From JBBQYD01 sp942493075 (GTDB lineage Bacteria; Verrucomicrobiota; Verrucomicrobiia; Limisphaerales; UBA8199), in assembly GCA_942493075.1 (NCBI GenBank), contig OW818681.1, forward strand, positions 3,286,001 to 3,350,000: a stretch of 64,000 bases of DNA, in the 5' to 3' direction. The first letter of the stretch is position 1. Each line of letters opens with the position of its first letter. Both the position numbers and the translations under genes were made by a program. Below are positions 18,050 through 26,103 of the stretch, piece after piece. The notes beneath the pieces are model-generated. The model saw nothing but the letters and a program-made list of their open reading frames with translations. It ran no database searches and was not told where the DNA came from.

Positions 18050-19012
18050 ATGTCACTAATCAAGAGCCTGGCGCCAGTCTTGTTGGCTTCTGTGATCTCC
18101 ACCTCGGCTGAGGTTACGATCAAACCTGAAGGAGACCGCCTGCAAGTCTCAATCGACGGGCAACTCTTTACCGAATACCACCACACAAACGTTCCACGCC
18201 CTTTTTGCTACCCGGTTCTGGCGCCTGGCCAGGTGGCAGTTACGCGCAACTTTCCGATGAAACAGGTGCCAGGTGAGCAAAAGGATCACCCGCACCATCG
18301 CTCGCTTTGGTACGCTCATGGCAGTGTCAATGGTCACGATTTCTGGAGCGAACAGGGCAAGTTTGGCCGCATAGTGCATCGCATGTTCTTGAAGACTGAA
18401 TCGGGTCCCACAGCCGCTGTGTTAAAGGCGGCGAATGACTGGGTAACCTCGTCCGGCGATTTGCTGTGTCAGGATAACCGAGAATTGGTGTTTTCGTCCT
18501 CAGGAAAGGGCGCGGAAGAGATTCGCCAGATCGACTTCTCCATCACCCTCATAGCGAGCCAGACGAATTTGGTGTTAGGTGACACGAAGGAGGGCACAAT
18601 GGCGATTCGCATCGCTGAATCGATGCGGCTCAAGGGCGGCTCAAATCAAGGGCACATTCGAAACAGTGAAGGACTCAGGGATGACGCCACCTGGGGAAAG
18701 CGCGCCAATTGGTGTGATTATTTCGGGCCTGTAGATGGTCAGATAATGGGTATCACCATTCTCGACCATCCGACGAACCCGGTCCATCCCACATGGTGGC
18801 ATGTCCGCGATTACGGGCTATTCGCGGCCAACCCCTTTGGAAAACACGATTTTGAAGGATTAAAGGATCAACCAACCGCAGGCAACCTTTCCCTCAAGAA
18901 AGGCGAACGAGTCACTTTCCGATACCGGTTTGTCTTTCATAAGGGCGAAACGAATCCGGACCAGGTAGATGCCTGGTTCAAAGATTTCGGCCAAAAGCCC
19001 TCTGTTAACTAA
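18050..19012 (+). CDS. Secreted PmoA-like / DUF6807 family protein
   Basis: A 320-aa protein starting at ATG 18050 with a signal peptide (MSLIKSLAPVLLASVISTSAE). Conserved features of the family named after methane oxygenase PmoA (PF14100/DUF6807) are present: TNVPRPFCYPVL, a histidine cluster in KDHPHHRSLWYAHG, then NGHDFW, and a late HPTWWHVRDYGLFAANPFG. These proteins are abundant in Planctomycetes and Verrucomicrobia and sit near sugar oxidoreductase genes; they are probably carbohydrate-related and are not methane monooxygenases. An in-frame start at 18005 would precede the signal peptide and is rejected. The last 8 bp overlap the convergent glycogen-binding gene. Confidence 0.85.
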   Translation: MSLIKSLAPVLLASVISTSAEVTIKPEGDRLQVSIDGQLFTEYHHTNVPRPFCYPVLAPGQVAVTRNFPMKQVPGEQKDHPHHRSLWYAHGSVNGHDFWSEQGKFGRIVHRMFLKTESGPTAAVLKAANDWVTSSGDLLCQDNRELVFSSSGKGAEEIRQIDFSITLIASQTNLVLGDTKEGTMAIRIAESMRLKGGSNQGHIRNSEGLRDDATWGKRANWCDYFGPVDGQIMGITILDHPTNPVHPTWWHVRDYGLFAANPFGKHDFEGLKDQPTAGNLSLKKGERVTFRYRFVFHKGETNPDQVDAWFKDFGQKPSVN

Positions 19013-19289
19013 CCGGGACGAGTGACACTCTCTCGCCTTTGTCGTTGCGGGTGATTCCCTGGGCGCGGGGGTCGAGTGTTAGAACGCCGTCAACCAGAAA
19101 CGCGTATCGGTGATGACCGTGCTTGAGTTCCATGGTTATCAACCATGAGCGGTCTGTCATTTGTTTCATGGGATTGGCCGCCGGGTCCCAGTTATTAAAG
19201 TCACCAACCAGGCTAACCGCCTTTGCCTGCGGGGCAATGCAGGCAAAATTAACAGCCCGGAGTGGCTTGTGATAATTAAAGGAAGGCAT
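19005..19289 (-). CDS. Glycogen-binding domain (CBM48 / AMPK beta type) protein
   Basis: A small protein (94 aa from ATG 19289, MPSFNYHKPLRAVNF) made almost entirely of an early-set carbohydrate-binding module: VSLVGDFNNWDP is the hallmark strand-turn, followed by WLITMELKHGHHRYAFLVDG and a C-terminal DPRAQGITRND. Such domains occur at the N-terminus of branching enzymes and in AMPK beta subunits; here it is free-standing with no catalytic domain. It starts 2 bp after the stop of the upstream gene of unknown function, so the two are very likely co-translated and may form a complex. A longer start at 19361 would overlap that gene. Confidence 0.85.
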   Translation of the reverse strand: MPSFNYHKPLRAVNFACIAPQAKAVSLVGDFNNWDPAANPMKQMTDRSWLITMELKHGHHRYAFLVDGVLTLDPRAQGITRNDKGERVSLVPVS

Positions 19290-19291
19290 AG

Positions 19292-20230
19292 TTACTTCAA
19301 AGCGTTCTGCAAAATTGTCAGTGCCGTTCGGCGGGTTTGCTCCGATTGAGCTTCCAGACAACGATAACGGTCAATCCAGCCGGAGGTTGATTCGTGGCGT
19401 TCGCGCCACAGGGTCTTGAGCACACGCTCGGTGCGCTCCACCTGTTGCACGGCTGAAGAGAGAGATTCCCCTTCCTCCGGCAAATCTGTGATATCACCCA
19501 CAAAGAAGCGGCTGATTTTCTTCCCTCGAAGGACAGCCTGCAGGAGCATCACAACAGTCTGTTCGTAGGGATACCAACGGTCCGCCAAAATCTGCCGCAA
19601 GAATTCATGTTTCAGCGCGAAAAATTCTGACCGCGGCCTTTCAGTAAACTGCCGTATTTCATGGGCCTCATCGGGAAACCAGGTGTAAAGCAAGGCGAAC
19701 GTGCCGTAGGTATCGATGAGTTGCTTGGAGTGGCCATGGTCGGTGGCGATCTCCCCCACGCAAAGGTCCTGATCCAGTTCCAGAATGATCTCGGGCAAAT
19801 CGTGCAAACGGCCCAGCACTTCCTGTCCAATCGTAGAGCCGTAGTTAAAATCGCCTGGAATCAGCCAATAAACATCCCCAGGCTCACCCCGCTCGGAGGC
19901 TGTTCCCAACCCCGCATACCACATCTGGCAGGTATCTACGCACCAGCAGTCCAGCACTTCAGAATGTTGCTCAACGATGCTCTTGCGGAACTCTTTGAAC
20001 TTCGCGTCTTTCTGCTGTGCGAAATGGGTCTTCCGATCCATGATCGTCAGCGGTCGGCAGTACCTGGCCTTGTCGCCATTCAGCTTTGCGATCAACCGAT
20101 ACAGGGCCTCCAGATCTGAGTAATGCTCAGGCTGTTTGAAGGGATAAATGATGATCGGATGGATCTTACCGCGCGCCAGCGGTGCCATCTTCCCTTTTGT
20201 TCCCTCTGTCTTTGATGCGGTTTGGCCCAT
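19292..20230 (-). CDS. Conserved protein of unknown function, possibly a nucleotide-sugar-transferase-like fold
   Basis: A 312-aa soluble protein that I do not recognise with certainty. After a lysine-rich leader comes HPIIIYPFKQPEHYSDLEALY, which resembles the first strand of a GT-A type glycosyltransferase, then DVYWLIPGDFNYG and LPEIILELDQDLCVGEIATDHGHS in the middle. The C-terminal third (from about 215) is helical and charged, with WYPYEQTVVMLLQAVLRG and a predicted coiled segment near 265-310. No signal peptide or membrane segment. It is directly followed (2 bp) by the free-standing glycogen-binding domain, suggesting a joint role with alpha-glucan. The GT-A suggestion is weak inference. 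Start could also be Met 15 (20188). Confidence 0.75.
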   Translation of the reverse strand: MGQTASKTEGTKGKMAPLARGKIHPIIIYPFKQPEHYSDLEALYRLIAKLNGDKARYCRPLTIMDRKTHFAQQKDAKFKEFRKSIVEQHSEVLDCWCVDTCQMWYAGLGTASERGEPGDVYWLIPGDFNYGSTIGQEVLGRLHDLPEIILELDQDLCVGEIATDHGHSKQLIDTYGTFALLYTWFPDEAHEIRQFTERPRSEFFALKHEFLRQILADRWYPYEQTVVMLLQAVLRGKKISRFFVGDITDLPEEGESLSSAVQQVERTERVLKTLWRERHESTSGWIDRYRCLEAQSEQTRRTALTILQNALK

Positions 20231-20293
20231 AATCTGATTCGTTGTTGTTCCCCTCGATTACGACCCTCCCCGCAGGGACGGAACGTAACGAGA

Positions 20294-21082
20294 TCAACCG
20301 GGCTTTGGACAACCAGGACGCCCGGTCATTCGATTATTAAACGCCACAGCCTCCGAATACTTTACACCTGTGCCGCCAAAAATGTCCAAGGCGGAGCCAA
20401 TCGTCAAATCGATCCTCCCCTGCCCCAGGGTCTGGACGGTATTTAGATCTTCCAAAGACCTTGCGCCACCAGCATAGGTTGTGGGAATAGGCGCCCATTC
20501 GCCCAGAAACTTGATTAAGTCCTCGTCTATACCCTGGCAAAGCCCTTCTACATCTACAGCGTGCACCAGGAACTCGGCACACCACTGCGCCAGATCCTGC
20601 AACGACTCCCGCGTGACGGTCACCTCGGTAAACTTCTGCCAGCGATCTGTGACCACAAAATACTGTCCATCCCTTTTCCTGCAGCTAAGGTCTAGCACCA
20701 ATCGATCCCGTCCCACCACCTGGTGCAGGCGGCGCAGGCGTTCCATATCGATGGCGCCGCTGTGGAACACCCAGGATGTCACAATCACATGTGAAGCACC
20801 CGCATCGAGCCACTCTTTGGCATTGTCAGCGGTTACCCCTCCGCCCAACTGCAAGCCCATGGGGTAGGCCTGCAAAGCTTCGCGTGCCGCCTCGTCATTT
20901 CCAGCTCCCAGCTTGATAATGTGCCCGCCCTGGATGCCATCGCGCCTGTACAGCTCCGCATAGTACCCGGCAGGACGTTCCGAGATGAAATTCGTGCGCG
21001 GCCCACCCGGTCCAGCTTCCAGGGTGCCGCCCACAATCTGCTTCACTCTGCCCTCGTGAAGGTCTATGCAAGGACGAAACAT
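20294..21082 (-). CDS. hisA: HisA, eukaryotic-type ProFAR isomerase
   Basis: Isomerises ProFAR to PRFAR in histidine biosynthesis. With the ATG at 21082 it is 262 aa and begins FRPCIDLHEGRVKQIVGGTL-like, the pattern of the fungal/plant HIS6 type (TIGR02129) rather than the usual bacterial PAxDLxxGxCVRLxQG start. Other features are LQLGGGVTADNAKEWLDAGASHVIV, LVLDLSCRKRDGQYFV and a late TTYAGGARSLEDL phosphate-binding turn. The barrel is complete. A longer start at 21145 overlaps the neighbouring membrane protein gene and is unlikely. No other his gene is in the window. The gene stands between the unknown gene and the DUF554 gene, all on the minus strand. Confidence 0.93.
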   Translation of the reverse strand: MFRPCIDLHEGRVKQIVGGTLEAGPGGPRTNFISERPAGYYAELYRRDGIQGGHIIKLGAGNDEAAREALQAYPMGLQLGGGVTADNAKEWLDAGASHVIVTSWVFHSGAIDMERLRRLHQVVGRDRLVLDLSCRKRDGQYFVVTDRWQKFTEVTVTRESLQDLAQWCAEFLVHAVDVEGLCQGIDEDLIKFLGEWAPIPTTYAGGARSLEDLNTVQTLGQGRIDLTIGSALDIFGGTGVKYSEAVAFNNRMTGRPGCPKPG

Positions 21083-21129
21083 CTCAAGCAGCGTAATTTC
21101 CCTATCCAATTGTGCAAAGCACCTTTTTC

Positions 21130-21852
21130 CTACCGGAAGAGCCAAGCAAGCAACGGAGCGAATGCCAGGCTCGGAAGATAATCGGCTACTTCGATCTTCT
21201 TAAGCTGCAACACGATCATCCCTACGCAGAATACAAGCATCCCACCTACGGCGTTAACAGGGTCGATAAGGCTGTGGGCCTCCAGAAATGGGCGCAGGAA
21301 CTGGCTCGCAAGAAGGTAAATGGTCCCTTGGAATGCGAGAACTGAGATGACCGACAGGACCATGCCCCAGCCAAACATCATGACGAAACCCATGGCCGCG
21401 AGACCGTCTATAACCCCTTTCACTATCAAGGGGTAGAAGTAATCCGATAAACCATCCTGGAGGGCTCCCAGAATCCCAAGCGGTGCCGCGCAAAAAAGAA
21501 CAGCGCAGACCTTGAAGCCTTCGCCTGGACCAGGCTTGGGTCCCTTTGCAACCGCTTCGATCGATGTCCTGGCACTCGCCCCCAGCCGGTTTGAGGTTTT
21601 CTGTAAGCGCATCAGCCGTCCACAGATCTTCCCAAGCATCAATGCAACGATCATGATCAGCACCTGGCGCAAGACCTGCAAGAAAGAGCCGTTGATGCTT
21701 ATCCACGTCAGGCGCAGACCGTAGAAGATCGTAAATGCACCGATCGCCAGCTTCAGAAACGCCTCGTTGGCTGCTGAGATTCCTTTCTTCCGGATAAGCC
21801 CAGCAATCGCCCCCGCCAGGATTCCCGCCACGTTAATGATAGTTCCCACCAT
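21130..21852 (-). CDS. DUF554 family integral membrane protein
   Basis: A 240-aa inner-membrane protein with about seven hydrophobic helices. The start MVGTIINVAGILAGAIAGL at ATG 21852 is typical of DUF554 (YdfK-like). The glycine-rich helices MGFVMMFGWGMVLSVISVLAFQ-type and the PVNAVGGMLVFCVGMIVLQLKKIEVADYLPSL ending fit the family; some homologues are annotated as possible Na+-dependent transporters, but function is not established. An upstream in-frame start at 22086 would add a 78-residue Arg/Ser-rich tail that reads antisense to the kinase gene, so it is rejected. It ends 47 bp before hisA. Confidence 0.88.
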   Translation of the reverse strand: MVGTIINVAGILAGAIAGLIRKKGISAANEAFLKLAIGAFTIFYGLRLTWISINGSFLQVLRQVLIMIVALMLGKICGRLMRLQKTSNRLGASARTSIEAVAKGPKPGPGEGFKVCAVLFCAAPLGILGALQDGLSDYFYPLIVKGVIDGLAAMGFVMMFGWGMVLSVISVLAFQGTIYLLASQFLRPFLEAHSLIDPVNAVGGMLVFCVGMIVLQLKKIEVADYLPSLAFAPLLAWLFR

Positions 21853-22009
21853 GCAAGCGGACTCAACCATGGTTCGGCGCGTTCGCCAAGCAGATTTCGC
21901 TGTCCTTTGAGAATCTGAGTAGTTTACCCCAGTTTCCATCTGCGCCGGCACGCATATCCTCTGATCCGAACGGGAACTCAGGCTTATCGAAAAACGACTT
22001 CGCATTCTA

Positions 22010-23503
22010 ATGGTCGAGGACGAGGAGCGCGACGCAGCCCTCGTTGAGCATACTCTCAGAACCGGTGGATTCGCCTTCACAGCCACAAGGGTGGAATCGG
22101 AGGAAGAGTATTTGTGCCAACTGGATAAATTCAGGCCCTCGGTGATTCTATCGGATCATGGGCTGCCTACTTTTGACGGCTTTACCGCCCTCTCAATCGC
22201 TCAGAAAAAGGTTCCCGATGTGCCGTTTATTTTCGTGACCGGCTCACTGGGTGAGGAGATGACTATAAAGGCGCTCAAGAGCGGTGCCACCGATTTTGTG
22301 CTGAAACATCAACTAGCAACGTTGCCTCCGGCTATCCACCGGGCTTTGCGCCAGGCACAGTTCCGGGTCGAGCGCCGCAAAGCCGAGGAAGCACTCCACT
22401 CGAGCGAGGAGAACTACCGCGGGTTGGTCGAACTTTCGCCGGATGCCCTGTTCGTCGTGAGTGAAGAGGAGATTGTGTTCGTCAACTCCTCAGGGTTAAA
22501 GCTTTTTGGGGGAGAGGACGCCTCTCAACTCATCGGCAAGCGGTTCACTGAACTTATGCCACCCGAACAAATTCCTGCCATGCGCGAGCAAGTGCAGCAA
22601 ATGATCGAATCTGGAAAGTCGGTCACTTTCCGGGAGCAGCGGATGCTGTGCCTGAGCGGAAGCCCGTTGGACGTGGAGGTGGCGGCCGCGCCGTTGATTT
22701 ATGGTGGAAAGCAGGCGGCACAGATCATTGTGCATGACATCAGCGATCGCAAGAGCTCAGAGGAGCAAATCCGGCGTCTAAACGTAGATCTCGAGAGGCG
22801 CGTCGCAGAGCGCACAGCGGAATTGGAGGCAGCCAATAAGGAACTGGAGGCTTTCAGCTATTCAGTCTCGCACGATCTCCGTGCTCCGTTGCGTCATATC
22901 GAAGGTTTCGTGGAAATTCTCGTTGCCACAAAAGGGCCGGACCTGGATGCCGAGACCCAGAAACTGCTCCAAACAATCGCGGAGTCGACAAAGCAGATGG
23001 GCCATTTGATCGATGATCTGCTGGCTTTTTCGCGCACGGCCCGAGCGGAATTGCGGTTCACTGGCGTCCGTTTGGCCGATCTCATTCAAGGTTGTTTGCG
23101 CGACCTGCAACCAGAGATTAAGGACCGCGAAGTCGAATGGGTGATCGCACCGCTCCCGGAAGTCCGGGGCGATCCCGCGCTGCTCCGCCAGGTTCTTCTC
23201 AACCTGCTCTCCAACGCGCTCAAATACACCAGACCTCGACATCCTGCGCGCATTGAGGTAGGCACCGGCGCAAACGAAAAGGAGCACGTCCTCTACGTAG
23301 CTGATAACGGAGTAGGTTTCGACATGCGTTACGCTCACAAGCTCTTTGGGGTCTTCCAGCGGCTCCATCGCGCCGCCGATTTCGAAGGCACAGGCATTGG
23401 CCTGGCCAATGTCAGGCGCATCGTTCATCGGCATGGCGGACGCACCTGGGCCGAAGGAGCACTCAACCAGGGCGCCACCTTCTATTTTACTTTGCCCAAG
23501 TAG
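22010..23503 (+). CDS. Receiver-PAS-histidine kinase hybrid
   Basis: Soluble signalling kinase. Order of domains: CheY-like receiver (about 1-110, phospho-acceptor D49 in ILSDHGLP, VTGS and the Lys of FVLKH), a PAS domain (about 128-250), a coiled linker (250-280), HisKA with H288 in YSVSHDLRAPLRH, and HATPase with N-box NLLSNALKY, G1 DNGVGF and G2 GTGIGLANV. This phytochrome-kinase-like bacteriophytochrome HK type often works with small partner regulators. The ATG at 22010 cuts into beta-strand 1 of the receiver: in-frame codons upstream read LRLIEKRLRIL before MVEDEE, but no ATG, GTG or TTG exists before the stop at 21962-21964. The true start may therefore be a rare codon, or the strand is shortened. 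Confidence 0.93.
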   Translation: MVEDEERDAALVEHTLRTGGFAFTATRVESEEEYLCQLDKFRPSVILSDHGLPTFDGFTALSIAQKKVPDVPFIFVTGSLGEEMTIKALKSGATDFVLKHQLATLPPAIHRALRQAQFRVERRKAEEALHSSEENYRGLVELSPDALFVVSEEEIVFVNSSGLKLFGGEDASQLIGKRFTELMPPEQIPAMREQVQQMIESGKSVTFREQRMLCLSGSPLDVEVAAAPLIYGGKQAAQIIVHDISDRKSSEEQIRRLNVDLERRVAERTAELEAANKELEAFSYSVSHDLRAPLRHIEGFVEILVATKGPDLDAETQKLLQTIAESTKQMGHLIDDLLAFSRTARAELRFTGVRLADLIQGCLRDLQPEIKDREVEWVIAPLPEVRGDPALLRQVLLNLLSNALKYTRPRHPARIEVGTGANEKEHVLYVADNGVGFDMRYAHKLFGVFQRLHRAADFEGTGIGLANVRRIVHRHGGRTWAEGALNQGATFYFTLPK

Positions 23504-23619
23504 GAGCCAGGTCAGAATTAAAGGCGGCGAGGGTCATTTCAAACTCTCGCCGTTTAAGTTTTCATCTTGCCTCAATGGCCCGGGCACGCTTTGCTAGGTG
23601 ACGTCAAGAACCCTTAACT

Positions 23620-24753
23620 ATGAAGAAGCTCAATATCGGCCTCGTTGGCTATGGATTCATGGGGCGTGCGCACTCGAACGCATTCCGAAAAGCTCCCAAT
23701 TTTTTCGATCTCGAGTTCGAACCTGTCCTCAAGGCGGTCTGCGGTCGTGATTCCGGCAAAGTCGCAGAGTTTGCGCGGCGTTGGGGATACCAATCATGTG
23801 AAACGGATTGGCGAAAACTCATCGCGCGCGAGGATATCGACTTAGTCGATATAGCATGCCCTAACGACATGCACCGGGAGATTGCTATCGCCGCAGCCCG
23901 TGCGGGGAAAATGATTCTTTGCGAGAAGCCTCTCTCGATGAACACCCGGGAAGGCAAGGTCATGGTGCAGGCCGTCGAAAAGGCTAAAGTCCCAAACATG
24001 GTTTGGTACAATTACCGCCGCATCCCCGCAGTGACGCTCGCCAAGCAGCTCATTGACGAAGGCCGACTGGGCCGAATCTTCCATTACCGCGCCAAATTCC
24101 TCCAGGATTGGACAATCTCCAAGGACTTGCCGCAAGGGGGCGCCGGGCTCTGGCGATTGGACGCCAAGGTGGCAGGCAGCGGCGTAACCGGGGACCTTCT
24201 GGCACATTGCATTGACACCGCGCTGTGGCTTAACGGCAAAATGGATAAGGTCAGTGCCATGACCGAAACCTTCATCAAAGAGCGCAAACACAACCTATCC
24301 GGGAAGGTGGAAAAGGTTGGCATCGACGACGCCTGCTCCTTCCTGGCTCGGTTTGGCAACGGTTCGCTGGGCAACTTCGAATCCACGCGCTATGCCCGGG
24401 GCCACAAGGCGCTCTACACATTTGAAATCAACGGGGAACACGCCTCCATCTTCTGGGACCTGCACGATTTGCATCGCCTCCAATTCTTTGATCACAAGGA
24501 TGAAAGCCGGCTGCGGGGCTGGCGCAACATTCACGTCAGTGATAGTGACCATCCCTATATGGATAAATGGTGGGTGCCAGGCCTCCAGATTGGCTATGAG
24601 CACAGTTTCGTGCATCAATTTGCCGATTTTGTCACAGGGCTGAGTTCCAAGGAACCCGCCCACCCCACCTTCCGGGATGCGCTCGACACACAGAAGGTTT
24701 GCGATGCCGTTCTAAGCTCCGCAAAGCAGCAGAAATGGCAAAAAGTCCCCTAG
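23620..24753 (+). CDS. Gfo/Idh/MocA family NAD(P)-dependent oxidoreductase
   Basis: Sugar or sugar-acid dehydrogenase. The 377-aa protein has an N-terminal Rossmann fold (GLVGYGFMGRAHSNAF, residues 7-22), the catalytic lysine motif EKPLS (E102-K103-P104), and the C-terminal alpha/beta substrate domain with HCIDTALWL, whose His/Asp pair is usual for the active site. No signal peptide, so cytoplasmic. Substrate unknown; the gene is followed by a strong terminator, so it is probably monocistronic. Such genes are expanded in Verrucomicrobia and typically serve polysaccharide-derived sugars. Confidence 0.94.
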   Translation: MKKLNIGLVGYGFMGRAHSNAFRKAPNFFDLEFEPVLKAVCGRDSGKVAEFARRWGYQSCETDWRKLIAREDIDLVDIACPNDMHREIAIAAARAGKMILCEKPLSMNTREGKVMVQAVEKAKVPNMVWYNYRRIPAVTLAKQLIDEGRLGRIFHYRAKFLQDWTISKDLPQGGAGLWRLDAKVAGSGVTGDLLAHCIDTALWLNGKMDKVSAMTETFIKERKHNLSGKVEKVGIDDACSFLARFGNGSLGNFESTRYARGHKALYTFEINGEHASIFWDLHDLHRLQFFDHKDESRLRGWRNIHVSDSDHPYMDKWWVPGLQIGYEHSFVHQFADFVTGLSSKEPAHPTFRDALDTQKVCDAVLSSAKQQKWQKVP

Positions 24754-24772
24754 TGGATGGCAGGTCCACTCC

Positions 24773-24803
24773 GGCCTGGGTGGTTCCCCATCCAGGCCTT
24801 TTT
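24773..24803 (+). terminator. Rho-independent terminator after the Gfo/Idh gene
   Basis: Stem arms GGCCTGGGTGG (24773-24783) and CCATCCAGGCC (24788-24798) pair over 11 bp with one G-T position, loop TTCC, followed by five T residues (24799-24803). It lies 20 bp after the oxidoreductase stop. The stem also lies just past the end of the convergent secreted-protein gene and may act for both directions, though the minus strand lacks a clear T-run. Confidence 0.85.
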
Positions 24804-24805
24804 CA

Positions 24806-25924
24806 TTATGGGACTGGAGTAAACGGAGCTGTGCCTGCTTCCACTCGCCAGAATCGCGGATCGTCCGTCGGACGGCTCAGTTCTATTGCCGTTGGGTTGT
24901 TGGTCATTACAAAGGTCCCAACTGTTTCCCACGAGGCAGGGTTCGGAGAGCTGGCCGCCTGCACTTTGTAATAAAGGCCGTTGACGCCTGAAATCGTCAA
25001 CTGGAGGGTCCCACCGATCGAGCCCAGACCAATGGCCGGACGCGGCGGCGGCTGAGGGGCCAGGTTGTCACTCAAGTCGGGCACCCCATTCTTATCCGAA
25101 TCTGCCTCATCAATGATTCGCAAGGCCCAGCTTCCAAAAGTACCGCCGGGATTACTCACTTGCCCGCGATACTCCTTCGGCGACACCGTAGCTCTGACCA
25201 GGGTTGTCGCATCAAAAATGAAACTGACCTCAGCGTTAGTCCACATCCCGCTGCCTAGACTCAGAACATTGCAGGGATCGACGGAGTCTCGTGTCAGCTC
25301 GATTGGTCCCTTCAGGCGCGTTCCGTTGATGTGGAGGTCAATGGAACCAGCTACAGCGTCGCCTGCCCGAGTGTAATCCAGCGTACCTACCCCCTCAACA
25401 AGCTCGAAGGTGTGCGTAAAGGGCCCGTTTTTGCCCAAAATGTTATCAATCATGTACAACTCACAGCTCCCTTGAAGCGACCCTGCGGAGCGCGTCCATT
25501 TCATGCTCAGGATCCCGCCCAGCAAATCAGAATCATAGTAACCGATGGATTCAGCCGAGATCTCCCGCTCCGTTTCATAAAAGTCGCTCACGCCATTGCC
25601 GTCCGCGTCCTCAGCCAGGGGCAGATTAATTTCAACATAGCTCGGCACTGCCCACATGGATGCATCCTCGAAAATCAGAAAGGACCAATGCGTGGTCGAA
25701 GCTCCCGCCGGACGCGGCGCAATCTCTCTGTTAGCCTGGCGAGGGTCGTCCGTGCTGTAAGTTGAAAAGTGTATCTTGTAGACGACACCAAAGCCGCACG
25801 AGCATGCGCCGGTGTTCATCTTGATCGAATTATTTGCGATCTTGATTGCCGCGCTCCCGGCGGTGACCGGAATCGCTGAGAGCATCCAAGCCCATACGCA
25901 GAATTTCATCAATAAAGCTTTCAT
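24806..25924 (-). CDS. Secreted protein with calcium-type EF/thrombospondin-3-like motifs
   Basis: A 372-aa exported protein of unknown role. I start at ATG 25924, which has a good ribosome site (AGAGGA, 6 bp upstream) and a signal peptide (MKALLMKFCVWAWMLSAIPVTAGSA). A long in-frame extension to 26011 lacks both. Two acidic calcium-loop motifs occur, DADGNGVSDFYE and DSDKNGVPDLSD, of the type that joins domains in large extracellular proteins. The C-terminal 70 residues (LQLTISGVNGLYYKVQ ... ASWETVGTF ... RFWRVEAG) match the short beta-domain that ends many Verrucomicrobial secreted proteins. Convergent with the oxidoreductase gene. Function not predictable. Confidence 0.8.
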   Translation of the reverse strand: MKALLMKFCVWAWMLSAIPVTAGSAAIKIANNSIKMNTGACSCGFGVVYKIHFSTYSTDDPRQANREIAPRPAGASTTHWSFLIFEDASMWAVPSYVEINLPLAEDADGNGVSDFYETEREISAESIGYYDSDLLGGILSMKWTRSAGSLQGSCELYMIDNILGKNGPFTHTFELVEGVGTLDYTRAGDAVAGSIDLHINGTRLKGPIELTRDSVDPCNVLSLGSGMWTNAEVSFIFDATTLVRATVSPKEYRGQVSNPGGTFGSWALRIIDEADSDKNGVPDLSDNLAPQPPPRPAIGLGSIGGTLQLTISGVNGLYYKVQAASSPNPASWETVGTFVMTNNPTAIELSRPTDDPRFWRVEAGTAPFTPVP

Positions 25925-26103
25925 AACAATCCTCTGAGGTATGGGCATCAAACACCCAAAGTATTGGAAAGTCAAGACCTGCATTGCAGCACGGCTCCTG
26001 CAATGGCTCACACCCCGCCACTCTCCGAGTTAGCATCAAGTTAATTTCATCCCCAGCCGCTATCCTGTTGCAGTCCTTTTGATCGAACGTCAGAATTCCT
26101 TGC

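Noticed and set aside
17658..18056. 132-codon leftward gene ahead of the serpin
   Set aside because: No hydrophobic or domain pattern, runs into the serpin gene in another frame; the serpin frame is the supported one.
18005..19012. PmoA-like name taken as methane monooxygenase
   Set aside because: The family label is historical; there are no membrane helices or copper ligands of particulate methane monooxygenase.
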